A stretch of DNA of 16,972 bases from positions 1-16,972 of the forward strand of contig NZ_DKGQ01000015.1 of assembly GCF_002453355.1 (NCBI RefSeq). Direction: 5' to 3'. The notes beneath the pieces are model-generated. The model saw nothing but the letters and a program-made list of their open reading frames with translations, was not told where the DNA came from and ran no database searches. How positions within the stretch are numbered: position 1 is the stretch's first letter; each line of letters begins with the position of its first letter. This document shows positions 1-6,875 of the stretch, piece by piece. A program made the translations under genes and the position numbers. Source of the stretch: Psychrobacter sp. UBA6766 (GTDB lineage Bacteria > Pseudomonadota > Gammaproteobacteria > Pseudomonadales > Moraxellaceae).

Positions 1-195
1 CGTGGGGGTCAGCTGTTAGAGCTCTGCAAACAAGCCAATCACTATCTGGCAAAGTTTCGCATTATGGTTGAGCACAAAATAGGCTTAATTAAATTATTCA
101 AAATTGTGGCTCATAAATATCGCAACCGTCGTCAACGCTATGATCTTAGAATGAAGCTATTCGCTGGTGTTGTTAATTTCGAGCTTGGTTTATGA
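1..195 (+). CDS. IS5-family transposase, C-terminal fragment (runs off the left edge)
   Basis: The frame is open from base 1 to a TGA at 193-195 and gives 64 residues, so only the C-terminal end of the protein is visible. The stretch FRIMVEHKIGLIKLFKI, followed by KYRNRRQRYDLRMKLFAGVVNFEL, matches the end of IS5-family DDE transposases: the Glu in VEH (residue 24 of the fragment) would be the last catalytic acid, followed by the basic YRNRR region and the closing NFEL-like sequence. It would cut and join the ends of its own element. The start, the two catalytic Asp residues and the left end lie outside the window, so whether the copy is intact cannot be judged. Family assignment is from the motif pattern only; the subgroup is not certain. 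Confidence 0.8.
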   Translation, partial: RGGQLLELCKQANHYLAKFRIMVEHKIGLIKLFKIVAHKYRNRRQRYDLRMKLFAGVVNFELGL

Positions 196-210
196 CTTTT
201 GCAAGAGGTC
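1..210 (+). mobile_element. Right end of an IS5-family insertion sequence
   Basis: Beyond the transposase stop, bases 196-210 read CTTTTGCAAGAGGTC; the reverse complement starts GACCTCTTGCAAAAG, which resembles the terminal inverted repeats of IS5-family elements that begin GAGACC-TTGCAAAA. The outer edge would be base 210, followed by TA at 211-212, which suits members that duplicate TA on insertion. The other end lies outside the window, so the inverted repeat could not be paired. The element is immediately followed by the IS630-family element. Confidence 0.6.
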
Positions 211-212
211 TA

Positions 213-236
213 GTCTAATCCAAATAAAACCGATAC
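213..236 (+). repeat. IS630-family left terminal inverted repeat
   Basis: It begins GTCTAATCC and ends AAAACCGATAC. It pairs with the reverse complement of 1093-1116, which begins GTTAAGTC and ends AAAATCGATAC. Roughly 16 of 24 positions agree, best at the inner end. TA at 211-212 lies just outside. Confidence 0.75.
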
Positions 237-271
237 AACCCTATTAACAATAGCATTTAATGAAATAAACG

Positions 272-622
272 ATGACTTATTCAATAGACTATCGCAAACA
301 GGTACTTTCTAGCATCGCTGATGGTATGACCATACGAGAAGCTGCGCTATTTTATGGACTTAGCACCAGTACCATTCACAGCTGGCAGAAGATTTTAGCT
401 CCTAAAACAACCAGAAATAAAGCACCAACTAAAATACCTGATGACGCATTGATTGAAGACGTAAAAAGATACCCAGATGATTATAACTATGAAAGAGCTC
501 GTCGCTTGAACTGTAGTAAAACGGGCATCTTCAATGCTTTAAAGCGTCTTGGTATCAGTCAAAAAAAAGACCTTAGAACACCCAAAAGCGTGTCCGATAA
601 AAAGAGCGATATTCCAGAGTAG
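272..622 (+). CDS. IS630-family transposase, DNA-binding half (OrfA)
   Basis: The 116-residue frame carries an N-terminal helix-turn-helix: residues 1-45 contain SIADGMTIREAALFYGLSTS, then TIHSWQK, the usual layout for reading terminal repeats in IS630 transposases. A second, winged-helix-like segment follows (about 55-95, with KTGIFNALKRLGISQKK). After the run of eight A's at 561-568 the frame goes on out of register as DLRTPKSVSDKK and stops at 620-622, whereas family members continue KKTLxHPKA, which here lies in the other frame. The functional protein would therefore be a fusion with the downstream frame of about 280 residues. The start is the first ATG inside the left repeat; no strong ribosome site is seen. 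Confidence 0.85.
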   Translation: MTYSIDYRKQVLSSIADGMTIREAALFYGLSTSTIHSWQKILAPKTTRNKAPTKIPDDALIEDVKRYPDDYNYERARRLNCSKTGIFNALKRLGISQKKDLRTPKSVSDKKSDIPE

Positions 623-1115
623 GCTTGATCGCTTTACGCAGCAAGGCTATCCCATTGTCTATATGGATGAAAGCGGCTTTGAGTCTGAAACCATTCGTTC
701 TCATGGCTATGCACCGATTGGTAAACCCTGTATCGATAGCTACAACTGGCAAGCTTCGAGACGTACGAATGTCATCGGAGCTCTCTATGAAAAAATGCTG
801 TTTGCGCTTGAGTACGTTGAGACAAATATCAATAGCAATATATTTTATGACTGGTGTAAGTTCACGCTAATTCCAAGTCTCAAGACTAAATGCGTGATCG
901 TTATGGATAATGCCCGCTTTCATAAAAGCAGACGTATCCAAAAACTACTCAACAGACATGGCCATCGTATTCTTTGGCTGCCGCCGTACAGCCCTGATCT
1001 GAACCCTATCGAGAAAAAATGGGCACAGGCTAAGTTTCTACGCCAAAGGTGGATGGAGAATAATCTGCCTAAACTGTTTCATGATATGGGCTGTATCGAT
1101 TTTATAAAGACTTAA
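549..1115 (+). CDS. IS630-family transposase, catalytic half (OrfB)
   Basis: The 188-codon frame holds the DDE nuclease domain: Asp40 in VYMDESGFE, Asp120 in VIVMDNARFHK and Glu155 in LPPYSPDLNPIEKKWAQAK, giving the D34E spacing of IS630. The nominal first codon at 549 is TTG with no ribosome site and lies inside OrfA, so independent translation is unlikely. The meaningful protein begins around KKKTLEHPKA, straight after the eight-A run at 561-568, and is probably made by a frame change from OrfA. OrfB is in the +1 register relative to OrfA (equivalently -2), so simple -1 slippage on the A run would not join them; loss of one A in the transcript or a +1 ribosomal shift would. Otherwise the copy is a single-base frameshift mutant. 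Confidence 0.85.
   Translation: MVSVKKKTLEHPKACPIKRAIFQSRLDRFTQQGYPIVYMDESGFESETIRSHGYAPIGKPCIDSYNWQASRRTNVIGALYEKMLFALEYVETNINSNIFYDWCKFTLIPSLKTKCVIVMDNARFHKSRRIQKLLNRHGHRILWLPPYSPDLNPIEKKWAQAKFLRQRWMENNLPKLFHDMGCIDFIKT
561..568 (+). other. A8 run, probable frameshift or slippage site in the IS630 transposase
   Basis: Eight consecutive A's fall exactly where family similarity changes from the OrfA frame (ISQKK) to the OrfB frame (KKTLEHPKA). Removing one A, or adding two, fuses the frames into one protein. A homopolymer of this kind is a classic place for transcriptional slippage, and also for inactivating indels; the sequence cannot distinguish the two. Confidence 0.6.
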
Positions 1116-1116
1116 C
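1093..1116 (-). repeat. IS630-family right terminal inverted repeat
   Basis: It is the partner of 213-236 in opposite orientation, with TA at 1117-1118 just outside. It overlaps the final codons and the TAA stop (1113-1115) of the transposase frame. Confidence 0.75.
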
Positions 1117-1117
1117 T

Positions 1118-1510
1118 ATATATATCAAATACTTTAATTTTGATGAAAGTCAAAATCAACTTATAAATTATTTCTTTTACAATTCTAATGAGGAATACGG
1201 TACTCATATTGAATTCTACTTTGAAATCTATTATGAATATCCTTTCAACTATTTCGATATCTTAATTGTGAAATTACTTCCTACAGTACTCAACGCATCA
1301 TCTGAATTTGGTGCTGGTATGCTCAAAACTACTAAAGTTAATTCAGAAGGCAGAAAATCCATTCAGTCACTTTTCACTTCAGAAAAGTATAATGAGCTAC
1401 AGGCTACATTACACTTGTTTGAACAAAAAGTGTTAAAACGTAGAGAAGAAATCTTAAGCTTTATTGACAAAAAAGATTCTAAAAAGTACAGAAAATATTT
1501 AAATAGATAA
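1118..1510 (+). pseudogene. 3' remnant of an unknown gene truncated by the IS elements
   Basis: Frame 2 is open from the edge of the IS630 element to TAA at 1508-1510, about 130 codons. The first possible start is GTG at 1268, with no clear ribosome site, while meaningful-looking codons run well upstream of it: residues such as NYFFYNSNEEYGTHIEFYFEI and YYEYPFNYFDILIV precede VKLLPTVLNASSEFGAGM. This reads as the C-terminal part of a protein whose start was removed or separated by insertion. The end is Lys/Glu-rich and probably helical (LHLFEQKVLKRREEILSFID). The base composition is markedly more AT-rich than the neighbouring core genes, which hints at acquired DNA. I do not recognise the family. 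The missing 5' part is not in the window. Confidence 0.55.
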
Positions 1511-1539
1511 AATATGATAATTCTGAATCTAAACCCAAC

Positions 1540-1570
1540 AAAAAAGGCCACCCCCTAAAGAGTAGCCTTT
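1540..1570 (-). terminator. Rho-independent terminator of uvrA
   Basis: Read on the minus strand, AAAGGC (1565-1570) pairs with GCCTTT (1543-1548), with further partial pairing inside, and is followed by an unbroken T run (1540-1545). It sits 20 bases past the uvrA stop. On the plus strand no T run follows, so it serves mainly uvrA. Confidence 0.75.
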
Positions 1571-1590
1571 CATCAACAATTAAATTTCTA

Positions 1591-4497
1591 TCAGCTCACT
1601 TCTTTCATCGCTTGCTTAAGCATCGGCTTTAAGAACTCACCAGTATACGAGCCTTTCACTTCTGCTACTTCCTCAGGCGTGCCTTCCGCGATTATCATTC
1701 CGCCACCTTTACCACCTTCAGGGCCAAGGTCAATTACCCAATCCGCCGTTTTGATGACGTCGAGATTGTGCTCGATGACCACGATAGTATTGCCTTTATC
1801 GCGAAGGGTATGGAGGATATGCAGCAGCTTATCGATATCATGGAAATGCAGACCAGTGGTTGGCTCATCCAAGATATACAGCGTCTGTCCGGTATCACGT
1901 TTGGCAAGCTCACGCGCCAGTTTGACGCGCTGCGCTTCACCGCCTGATAGCGTTGGCGCGGACTGACCCAAGCGAATATAGCTCAGACCAACGTCCATCA
2001 GCGCTTGCAGGCGACGATGAATCGCTGGAATCGCTGAGAAGAATTCAGTCGCGTCCTCAACCGTCATATCAAGCACATCAGCGATGTTCTTACCTTTATA
2101 GTGTATCTCTAACGTCTCGCGGTTATAGCGTTTACCATGACAGGTATCACACGGCACATACATATCAGGTAAGAAGTGCATCTCAACTTTGATAAGACCA
2201 TCGCCTTGACACATCTCACAGCGACCGCCTTTGACGTTAAAGCTAAAGCGACCGGCTTTATAACCGCGAGCGCGCGCTTCTTGCGTTTGGGCAAACATCT
2301 CACGCACTGGCGTAAATACACCAGTATAGGTCGCAGGGTTTGAGCGCGGCGTACGGCCAATCGGGCTTTGGTCGATATCAACCATTTTATCCAAATGCTC
2401 AAGTCCGCTAATGCTGTCATGTTTATCAGCAATCAGCGTTGAGGCATTATTTAGCTGAGTGGCAGCGATAGGCATCAAGGTGCGGTTAATCAAGGTTGAT
2501 TTACCAGAACCAGAGACGCCCGTAATACAAGTCATAATGCCAATCGGTAAGCTCAAATCAACATCTTTTAAGTTATTACCGGTTGCGCCTTTAAGCTCAA
2601 TGGTCATCGGTACTTGTTTTGGTTTGGCTTTACCTTTTGCTTCCACTTCGATGGTTTTGGCTTTATGGCGAATGGCTGGAATCTCGATTCGTTTCTCACC
2701 GGACATATACTGCCCTGTGAGTGAGCCTTTGGTTGCCATAATGTCATCGACCGTACCTTGCGCAATGATATGACCGCCGTGAACGCCCGCACCGACACCG
2801 ATATCGATGACATGATCGGCTTGGCGAATGGCATCTTCGTCATGCTCAACGACGAGGACGGTATTGCCCAAATCGCGCAAGCGCGTTAGGGTTTTAAGCA
2901 AGCGGTCATTATCACGTTGATGCAGGCCGATTGAGGGCTCATCGAGTACATACATCACGCCCATCAGACCAGCACCGATTTGGCTGGCAAGACGAATACG
3001 CTGTGCTTCACCACCCGATAGCGTTTCAGCAGAGCGGGCAAGGGTCAAATAATCAAGCCCAACACTGACCAAGAAATTTAATCGCTCATTAATCTCTTTA
3101 AAGATTTTTTCCGCCACTTCACCTTTATGACCACCAATCTTGAGCGTTTTATAATAGTCAGCGGCGTCACCGATAGACAGCTTGACGATTTGGGCAATGG
3201 TTTGATCGTCTACGCGCACATTGCGTGAGATTTCATTGAGACGTGCGCCATCACAGACGTTACAAGTGGTATCAGCCAAATATTTTGCTAATTCATCACG
3301 CACAAGGTTACTTTGGGTTTTGGCATAACGGCGCTCTAAATACGGCAGCACGCCTTCAAATGGCACGGTCTTATTGGTTTTACGACCGCGCTCATCGGTG
3401 AAGTTAAAAGTCAGCTTTTCTCTGCCAGAGCCATGCATGATGACATCTTGCTGCGCTTTTGGCAGGTCTTGCCATGGCGTATCCATATCGATGTTAAAAT
3501 GATGACAAACGGTCGATAGCAAGCCAAAATAATAGGCATGGCGCTTATCCCAACCGTTAATCGCCCCTTGGTTAAGCGATCTTTCATGGTGGGTAATTAG
3601 CTTTTCAGCAGAGAAATACTGACGTTTACCAAGACCGTCACAGCTTGGGCAAGCGCCATACGGATTGTTAAAACTGAACATTCGCGGCTCAAGCTCAGAA
3701 ACCGCGCGATCACAAACAGGGCAAGAATGCTTGGCAGACATCACCTGATTAGCGTCGCCGCCTTCTTTTGGATTGCCGTCCATAAAGTGCAGCGTCACTA
3801 GACCCTGACCTAAACGTAGCGCAGTCTCGAGACTTTCAGCAACGCGGTTGCCCAAATCATCACGGACTTTAAAGCGGTCAACGACGACTTCGATGGTATG
3901 TTTTTTCTTTTTATCGAGCGTAGGTAGCTCATCAGTATCGTAGACATCGCCGTCGACACGCACGCGGACAAAACCCTGGCCAATTAATTGCTCAAGCAAA
4001 ACGGTATGCTCGCCTTTACGCTCACGAATGACGGGCGCCAATATCATTAACTTGGTATCTTCTGGCAATGCCATAACTTGATCGACCATCTCGGTCACTG
4101 ACTGTGCAACCATTGGCTCGCCATGCTCAGGGCAGTAGGGCGTTCCGATTCGTGCATAGAGCAGACGTAAATAGTCATAAATCTCAGTAATCGTCCCAAC
4201 CGTTGAACGTGGATTGTGGTTGGTTGATTTTTGCTCGATAGCAATGGCTGGCGACAAGCCTTCGATACTATCAACTTCTGGCTTTTCCATTTGTGAGAGG
4301 AACTGACGCGCATACGCCGACAAGCTTTCGACATAACGGCGCTGGCCTTCAGCATAAAGCGTATCAAACGCCAAGGACGACTTACCAGAACCTGATAAAC
4401 CAGTAATTACCACGAATTTATCGCGTGGGATGTCTAAATCGATGTTTTTTAGATTGTGCGTACGTGCGCCGCGAATTGCAATATGGTCATGTGCCAT
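1591..4497 (-). CDS. uvrA: UvrA, excinuclease ABC subunit A
   Basis: This is the damage-recognition ATPase of nucleotide excision repair; as a dimer it loads UvrB onto distorted DNA in the cytoplasm. The 968 residues (E. coli UvrA has 940) carry both ABC modules. The first Walker A is GLSGSGKS (33-40), the first signature LSGGEAQR (493-500) and Walker B VMYVLDEP (514-521). The second Walker A is GVSGSGKS (660-667), the second signature LSGGEAQR (850-857) and Walker B LYILDEP (873-879). Zinc-binding pairs are C259/C262 with C283/C286, and C760/C763 with C783/C786; another CxxC lies at 412-415. A Lys-rich linker (about 604-630) joins the halves. The start ATG is preceded by AGGAAA (4508-4513) at 10 bases. 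No clear SOS box (CTGT-N8-ACAG) was found upstream. The gene is transcribed alone, convergent with the truncated gene and divergent from the transporter. Confidence 0.98.
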   Translation of the reverse strand: MAHDHIAIRGARTHNLKNIDLDIPRDKFVVITGLSGSGKSSLAFDTLYAEGQRRYVESLSAYARQFLSQMEKPEVDSIEGLSPAIAIEQKSTNHNPRSTVGTITEIYDYLRLLYARIGTPYCPEHGEPMVAQSVTEMVDQVMALPEDTKLMILAPVIRERKGEHTVLLEQLIGQGFVRVRVDGDVYDTDELPTLDKKKKHTIEVVVDRFKVRDDLGNRVAESLETALRLGQGLVTLHFMDGNPKEGGDANQVMSAKHSCPVCDRAVSELEPRMFSFNNPYGACPSCDGLGKRQYFSAEKLITHHERSLNQGAINGWDKRHAYYFGLLSTVCHHFNIDMDTPWQDLPKAQQDVIMHGSGREKLTFNFTDERGRKTNKTVPFEGVLPYLERRYAKTQSNLVRDELAKYLADTTCNVCDGARLNEISRNVRVDDQTIAQIVKLSIGDAADYYKTLKIGGHKGEVAEKIFKEINERLNFLVSVGLDYLTLARSAETLSGGEAQRIRLASQIGAGLMGVMYVLDEPSIGLHQRDNDRLLKTLTRLRDLGNTVLVVEHDEDAIRQADHVIDIGVGAGVHGGHIIAQGTVDDIMATKGSLTGQYMSGEKRIEIPAIRHKAKTIEVEAKGKAKPKQVPMTIELKGATGNNLKDVDLSLPIGIMTCITGVSGSGKSTLINRTLMPIAATQLNNASTLIADKHDSISGLEHLDKMVDIDQSPIGRTPRSNPATYTGVFTPVREMFAQTQEARARGYKAGRFSFNVKGGRCEMCQGDGLIKVEMHFLPDMYVPCDTCHGKRYNRETLEIHYKGKNIADVLDMTVEDATEFFSAIPAIHRRLQALMDVGLSYIRLGQSAPTLSGGEAQRVKLARELAKRDTGQTLYILDEPTTGLHFHDIDKLLHILHTLRDKGNTIVVIEHNLDVIKTADWVIDLGPEGGKGGGMIIAEGTPEEVAEVKGSYTGEFLKPMLKQAMKEVS

Positions 4498-5316
4498 CGT
4501 TGATAGGTTTCCTATTTGCTAAATGGTATATAAAATCTAAGCGTTAAATGTAGTTAATGAAAGGGCTGTTAAAAGCATATTTGGTTGTTAAGTTACTATG
4601 GCTTTATAAAAATCTGCCGTTATCACGAAATTTTCTTAATTAAATAACAGTCATAAAATGGTTCTTCACAAGCCAATAGTTTTTATAAAGTGCCAGTGAT
4701 GAAGGTTTATATAAGCGTAACGTTCAAAGCTAACTTAATTCTTAACCTTGAAATCATTAAAACAATCTAAATGAAATGTTTGTTAACTAACATAAGTGCT
4801 TTGTTATAGATTGAATCTAGCTTTGTTTTTCAGCATAGTTTGCGAAAAAATGTCGGTTTTGAATATTGTTAGTTGTAAGTACTGCTTATTTAAGTATTAC
4901 TTGTTTATATCATGCCGCTTTAGATTTTATTATTTTAAATATCGTATTTCCTAAAAGCTTGGCTGCTTTAAAAGCCAATATACTTGCTATATATCTCTAT
5001 CATTAAAATCAGTTTAAGAACAGCCGTACGGTCAAGGCAAGTATCTTGTCAACGTCTTACTTTATTGTCATGGCAGCGGCATTATTCAAGGTGTGATGAG
5101 CCATTAGATGCACTTGGTAACAAAATTTTCGTCTCCATAAAAAGCATAAGTAGGTGCTAACAGGGCGGCTGCGGCAGTAAGATAAAAGTTTCGGCAACCA
5201 AACCGCGAATGGCTTATACTAGTGGGCCTAATTTATAGGCTAAAGCCTTGATAACGGCGTGATAATACCAGCAAGTCGCAGTGATAAACCAGCAATGATG
5301 AACCAGTGAGGCAAGT
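4498..5316. other. Long spacer between uvrA and the transporter, no convincing gene
   Basis: These 819 bases separate two divergent genes and must hold both promoters. The first two thirds (to about 5020) are very AT-rich, with stops in all frames and short dyads such as TTGGC/GCCAA at 4959-4978. From about 5020 to 5310 the G+C rises. On the minus strand there, an open stretch running roughly from 5230 down to a stop near 5113 reads like degraded coding sequence (residues TAAAALLAPTYAFYGDENF) but lacks a start codon. A small palindrome, GCCTA-5-TAGGC, lies at 5226-5240. No tRNA was seen, and no regulatory RNA was recognised. Confidence 0.6.
5191..5220 (+). promoter_or_regulatory. Possible sigma-70 promoter for the YajR-like transporter
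   Basis: A -10-like TATACT (5215-5220) lies 18 bases after a weak -35-like TCGGCA (5191-5196). The GCCTA/TAGGC palindrome (5226-5240) would then fall at the start of the transcript. The -35 match is only 4 of 6. Confidence 0.35.
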
Positions 5317-6681
5317 ATGAATAGCGTAGAAAAACGGGCAATTATTGGGGTCGGTGGTATCTTCGCCTTACGGATGATTGGCCTGTTTATGATTGTGCCC
5401 GTGTTTTCGGTGTATGGTGATAATTATGCGCACGCGACGCCGTTTCTGATTGGCTTGGCTGTCGGTATTTATGGGCTCGGGCAAGCGATTTTTCAAATCC
5501 CGATGAGCCTTGCCGCGGATAAGTTTCCGCGTAAGCCGATTATCTTTTTGGGGCTTATATTATTTGCTATTGGCGGTGTCATCGCTGCCAATGCAACCGA
5601 CATTTATGAGGTCATTGTTGGGCGGGCGCTGGCAGGAAGTGGCGCGGTCTCGGCGGTATTGATGGCATTACTTGCTGATGTGACGCGCGAAGAGATGCGA
5701 ACCAAAGCCATGGCGACGATGGGTTTGACCATTGCCACCTCTATTATGCTGGCCTTTGCTTTTGGGCCTTTATTGGTCGGCTCGCTGGGTATCTCAGGGC
5801 TGTTTTGGTTAACCGCGGGCTTTGCTGTTTTAGCAATGTTGCTATTATTGTTCGTGCCGACACCGCTACGGGTGCTTAAGCATAATTTGGACAATAAATC
5901 GATCGGTCAGCAGTTGGCTGATGTGCTAAAAATTGGCGATTTAAACCGTTTGCATATCGGTATTTTTGCTCTGCATTTAACCATGACGGCTATCTTTGTT
6001 ATCTTGCCGCATCAACTCAGTGAAGTACTTGGTTTATCAGTACGTCAGCAGGGTTTGGTTTATTTGCCGTTATTGTTTATTGGCTTTGCGGTAGCGATAC
6101 CTTTTATCATTATTGCCGAAAAGAAACGCAAAATGCGCCAAGTATTCTTAGCAGCGATTGCCTTAATGACTGCTGCTTTAGCGCTGTTGGCGCTTGGTAG
6201 TCAGGTTGGTGTTGGTATCATTCTAGGCTTGCTTTTATATTTTATGGGATTTAATTTGCTTGAGGCGACGATTCCTTCATGGATATCAAAACGTGCGCCA
6301 GTTGCTAATAAAGCGACGGCGATGGGACTCAATTCATCGAGTCAGTTCTTTGGCGCGTTTGTCGGTGGGGCGATGGGCGGATTATTATTAACGCAGCCGA
6401 ATTTACTAGCGTGGAGCGTATTAGCCGTTATCATGGGCGCGGCATTGCTACTGATTATTCCTATTACCGATCCACCGTATTTATCAAGCACCACCGTGAC
6501 GATTCCTAAAGATATCGATATTCAAGATTGGTCGCGGAAAATGCTGGCGATAGATGGCGTTGATGAACTGGTGGTGATGGCAAAAGAGCAGGTTGCTTAT
6601 TTAAAATTAGACAAAACGCAATTGACTGATGCAGCCAAACAAAAGCTGTCGAATTTGGCGCAAAGCCCTCTAGATATCTAG
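5317..6681 (+). CDS. yajR: YajR-like major facilitator superfamily transporter with C-terminal YAM domain
   Basis: This inner-membrane proton-linked efflux-type carrier has about 12 hydrophobic segments between residues 8 and 390. The 454 residues equal the length I recall for E. coli YajR, and the similarity runs end to end: the N-terminal GGIFALRMIGLFMIVPV, the helix-2 region GLGQAIFQIP, the MALLADVTREEMRTKAMA stretch, FIIIAEKKRKMRQVF in the middle, and MGFNLLEATIPSWISK later. After helix 12, residues 392-454 form a small soluble domain (TTVTIPKDID ... DGVDELVV ... QVAYLKLD) that fits the ferredoxin-like YAM domain of YajR. In motif A (DKFPRKP, 68-74) Pro71 replaces the usual Gly. GTGAGG sits 5 bases before the ATG. 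The substrate is unknown. The gene lies between uvrA and ssb and appears to have its own promoter. Confidence 0.92.
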   Translation: MNSVEKRAIIGVGGIFALRMIGLFMIVPVFSVYGDNYAHATPFLIGLAVGIYGLGQAIFQIPMSLAADKFPRKPIIFLGLILFAIGGVIAANATDIYEVIVGRALAGSGAVSAVLMALLADVTREEMRTKAMATMGLTIATSIMLAFAFGPLLVGSLGISGLFWLTAGFAVLAMLLLLFVPTPLRVLKHNLDNKSIGQQLADVLKIGDLNRLHIGIFALHLTMTAIFVILPHQLSEVLGLSVRQQGLVYLPLLFIGFAVAIPFIIIAEKKRKMRQVFLAAIALMTAALALLALGSQVGVGIILGLLLYFMGFNLLEATIPSWISKRAPVANKATAMGLNSSSQFFGAFVGGAMGGLLLTQPNLLAWSVLAVIMGAALLLIIPITDPPYLSSTTVTIPKDIDIQDWSRKMLAIDGVDELVVMAKEQVAYLKLDKTQLTDAAKQKLSNLAQSPLDI

Positions 6682-6796
6682 GATATGTGGTCGATTAATT
6701 GTAAGCCTTTAACCGTAAATATATGCGACATCGGACGTCGCCTACACGATGATTGCGGTAGATATTTAAACAACAATTGGTTAAAGTAAACTCATA

Positions 6797-6826
6797 TTAC
6801 TGATATTATTAATCAGTTTCTATAAA
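6797..6826 (+). promoter_or_regulatory. Possible ssb promoter containing a dyad
   Basis: TTACTG (6797-6802) and TATAAA (6821-6826) are 18 bases apart and could be -35 and -10 elements. A perfect inverted repeat, ACTGAT (6799-6804) and ATCAGT (6812-6817), lies across the -35 and spacer and could be an operator. It does not match the usual LexA box. The match to consensus is modest. Confidence 0.35.
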
Positions 6827-6875
6827 TAGTGATTAAAATATCCATTAAACGTTTTATAAGTAAAAGGACGACATT

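Larger units (their letters stand above)
213..1116 (+). mobile_element. Complete IS630-family insertion sequence, 904 bp
   Basis: The element is bounded by imperfect inverted repeats (213-236 and 1093-1116) and flanked by TA at 211-212 and 1117-1118, the target that IS630/Tc1-type elements duplicate. It holds two overlapping frames: a helix-turn-helix half and a DDE half with D-D-34-E spacing. The length, the TA target and the catalytic motif all fit IS630. The right repeat covers the last codons and the stop of the second frame, which helps place the right boundary. Either both halves are joined by frameshifting or the copy is dead. Confidence 0.85.

Noticed and set aside
625..870. 81-codon frame inside the IS630 transposase
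   Set aside because: It overlaps the catalytic DDE frame in another register and has no motif of its own.
1363..1551. 62-codon minus-strand frame overlapping the truncated gene
   Set aside because: Its Phe/Leu/Ile-rich sequence is the mirror of a Lys-rich plus-strand frame, and it overlaps the uvrA terminator.
1679..4367. Open frames on both strands inside uvrA (for example 1679-1966 +, 2109-2432 -, 4095-4367 -)
   Set aside because: They lie fully within a clear uvrA frame, show no domain signatures, and read as out-of-frame translations of it.
4498..4700. LexA/SOS box upstream of uvrA
   Set aside because: No CTGT-N8-ACAG match was found; isolated CTGT and ACAG tetramers are not correctly spaced.
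4981..5043. TACTTGC ... GCAAGTA inverted repeat
   Set aside because: The arms are seven bases and 49 bases apart in AT-rich DNA, which is expected by chance.
6725..6741. GCGAC-7-GTCGC stem-loop after the transporter gene as a terminator
   Set aside because: The stem has only five pairs and no T run follows, so I cannot call it a terminator.
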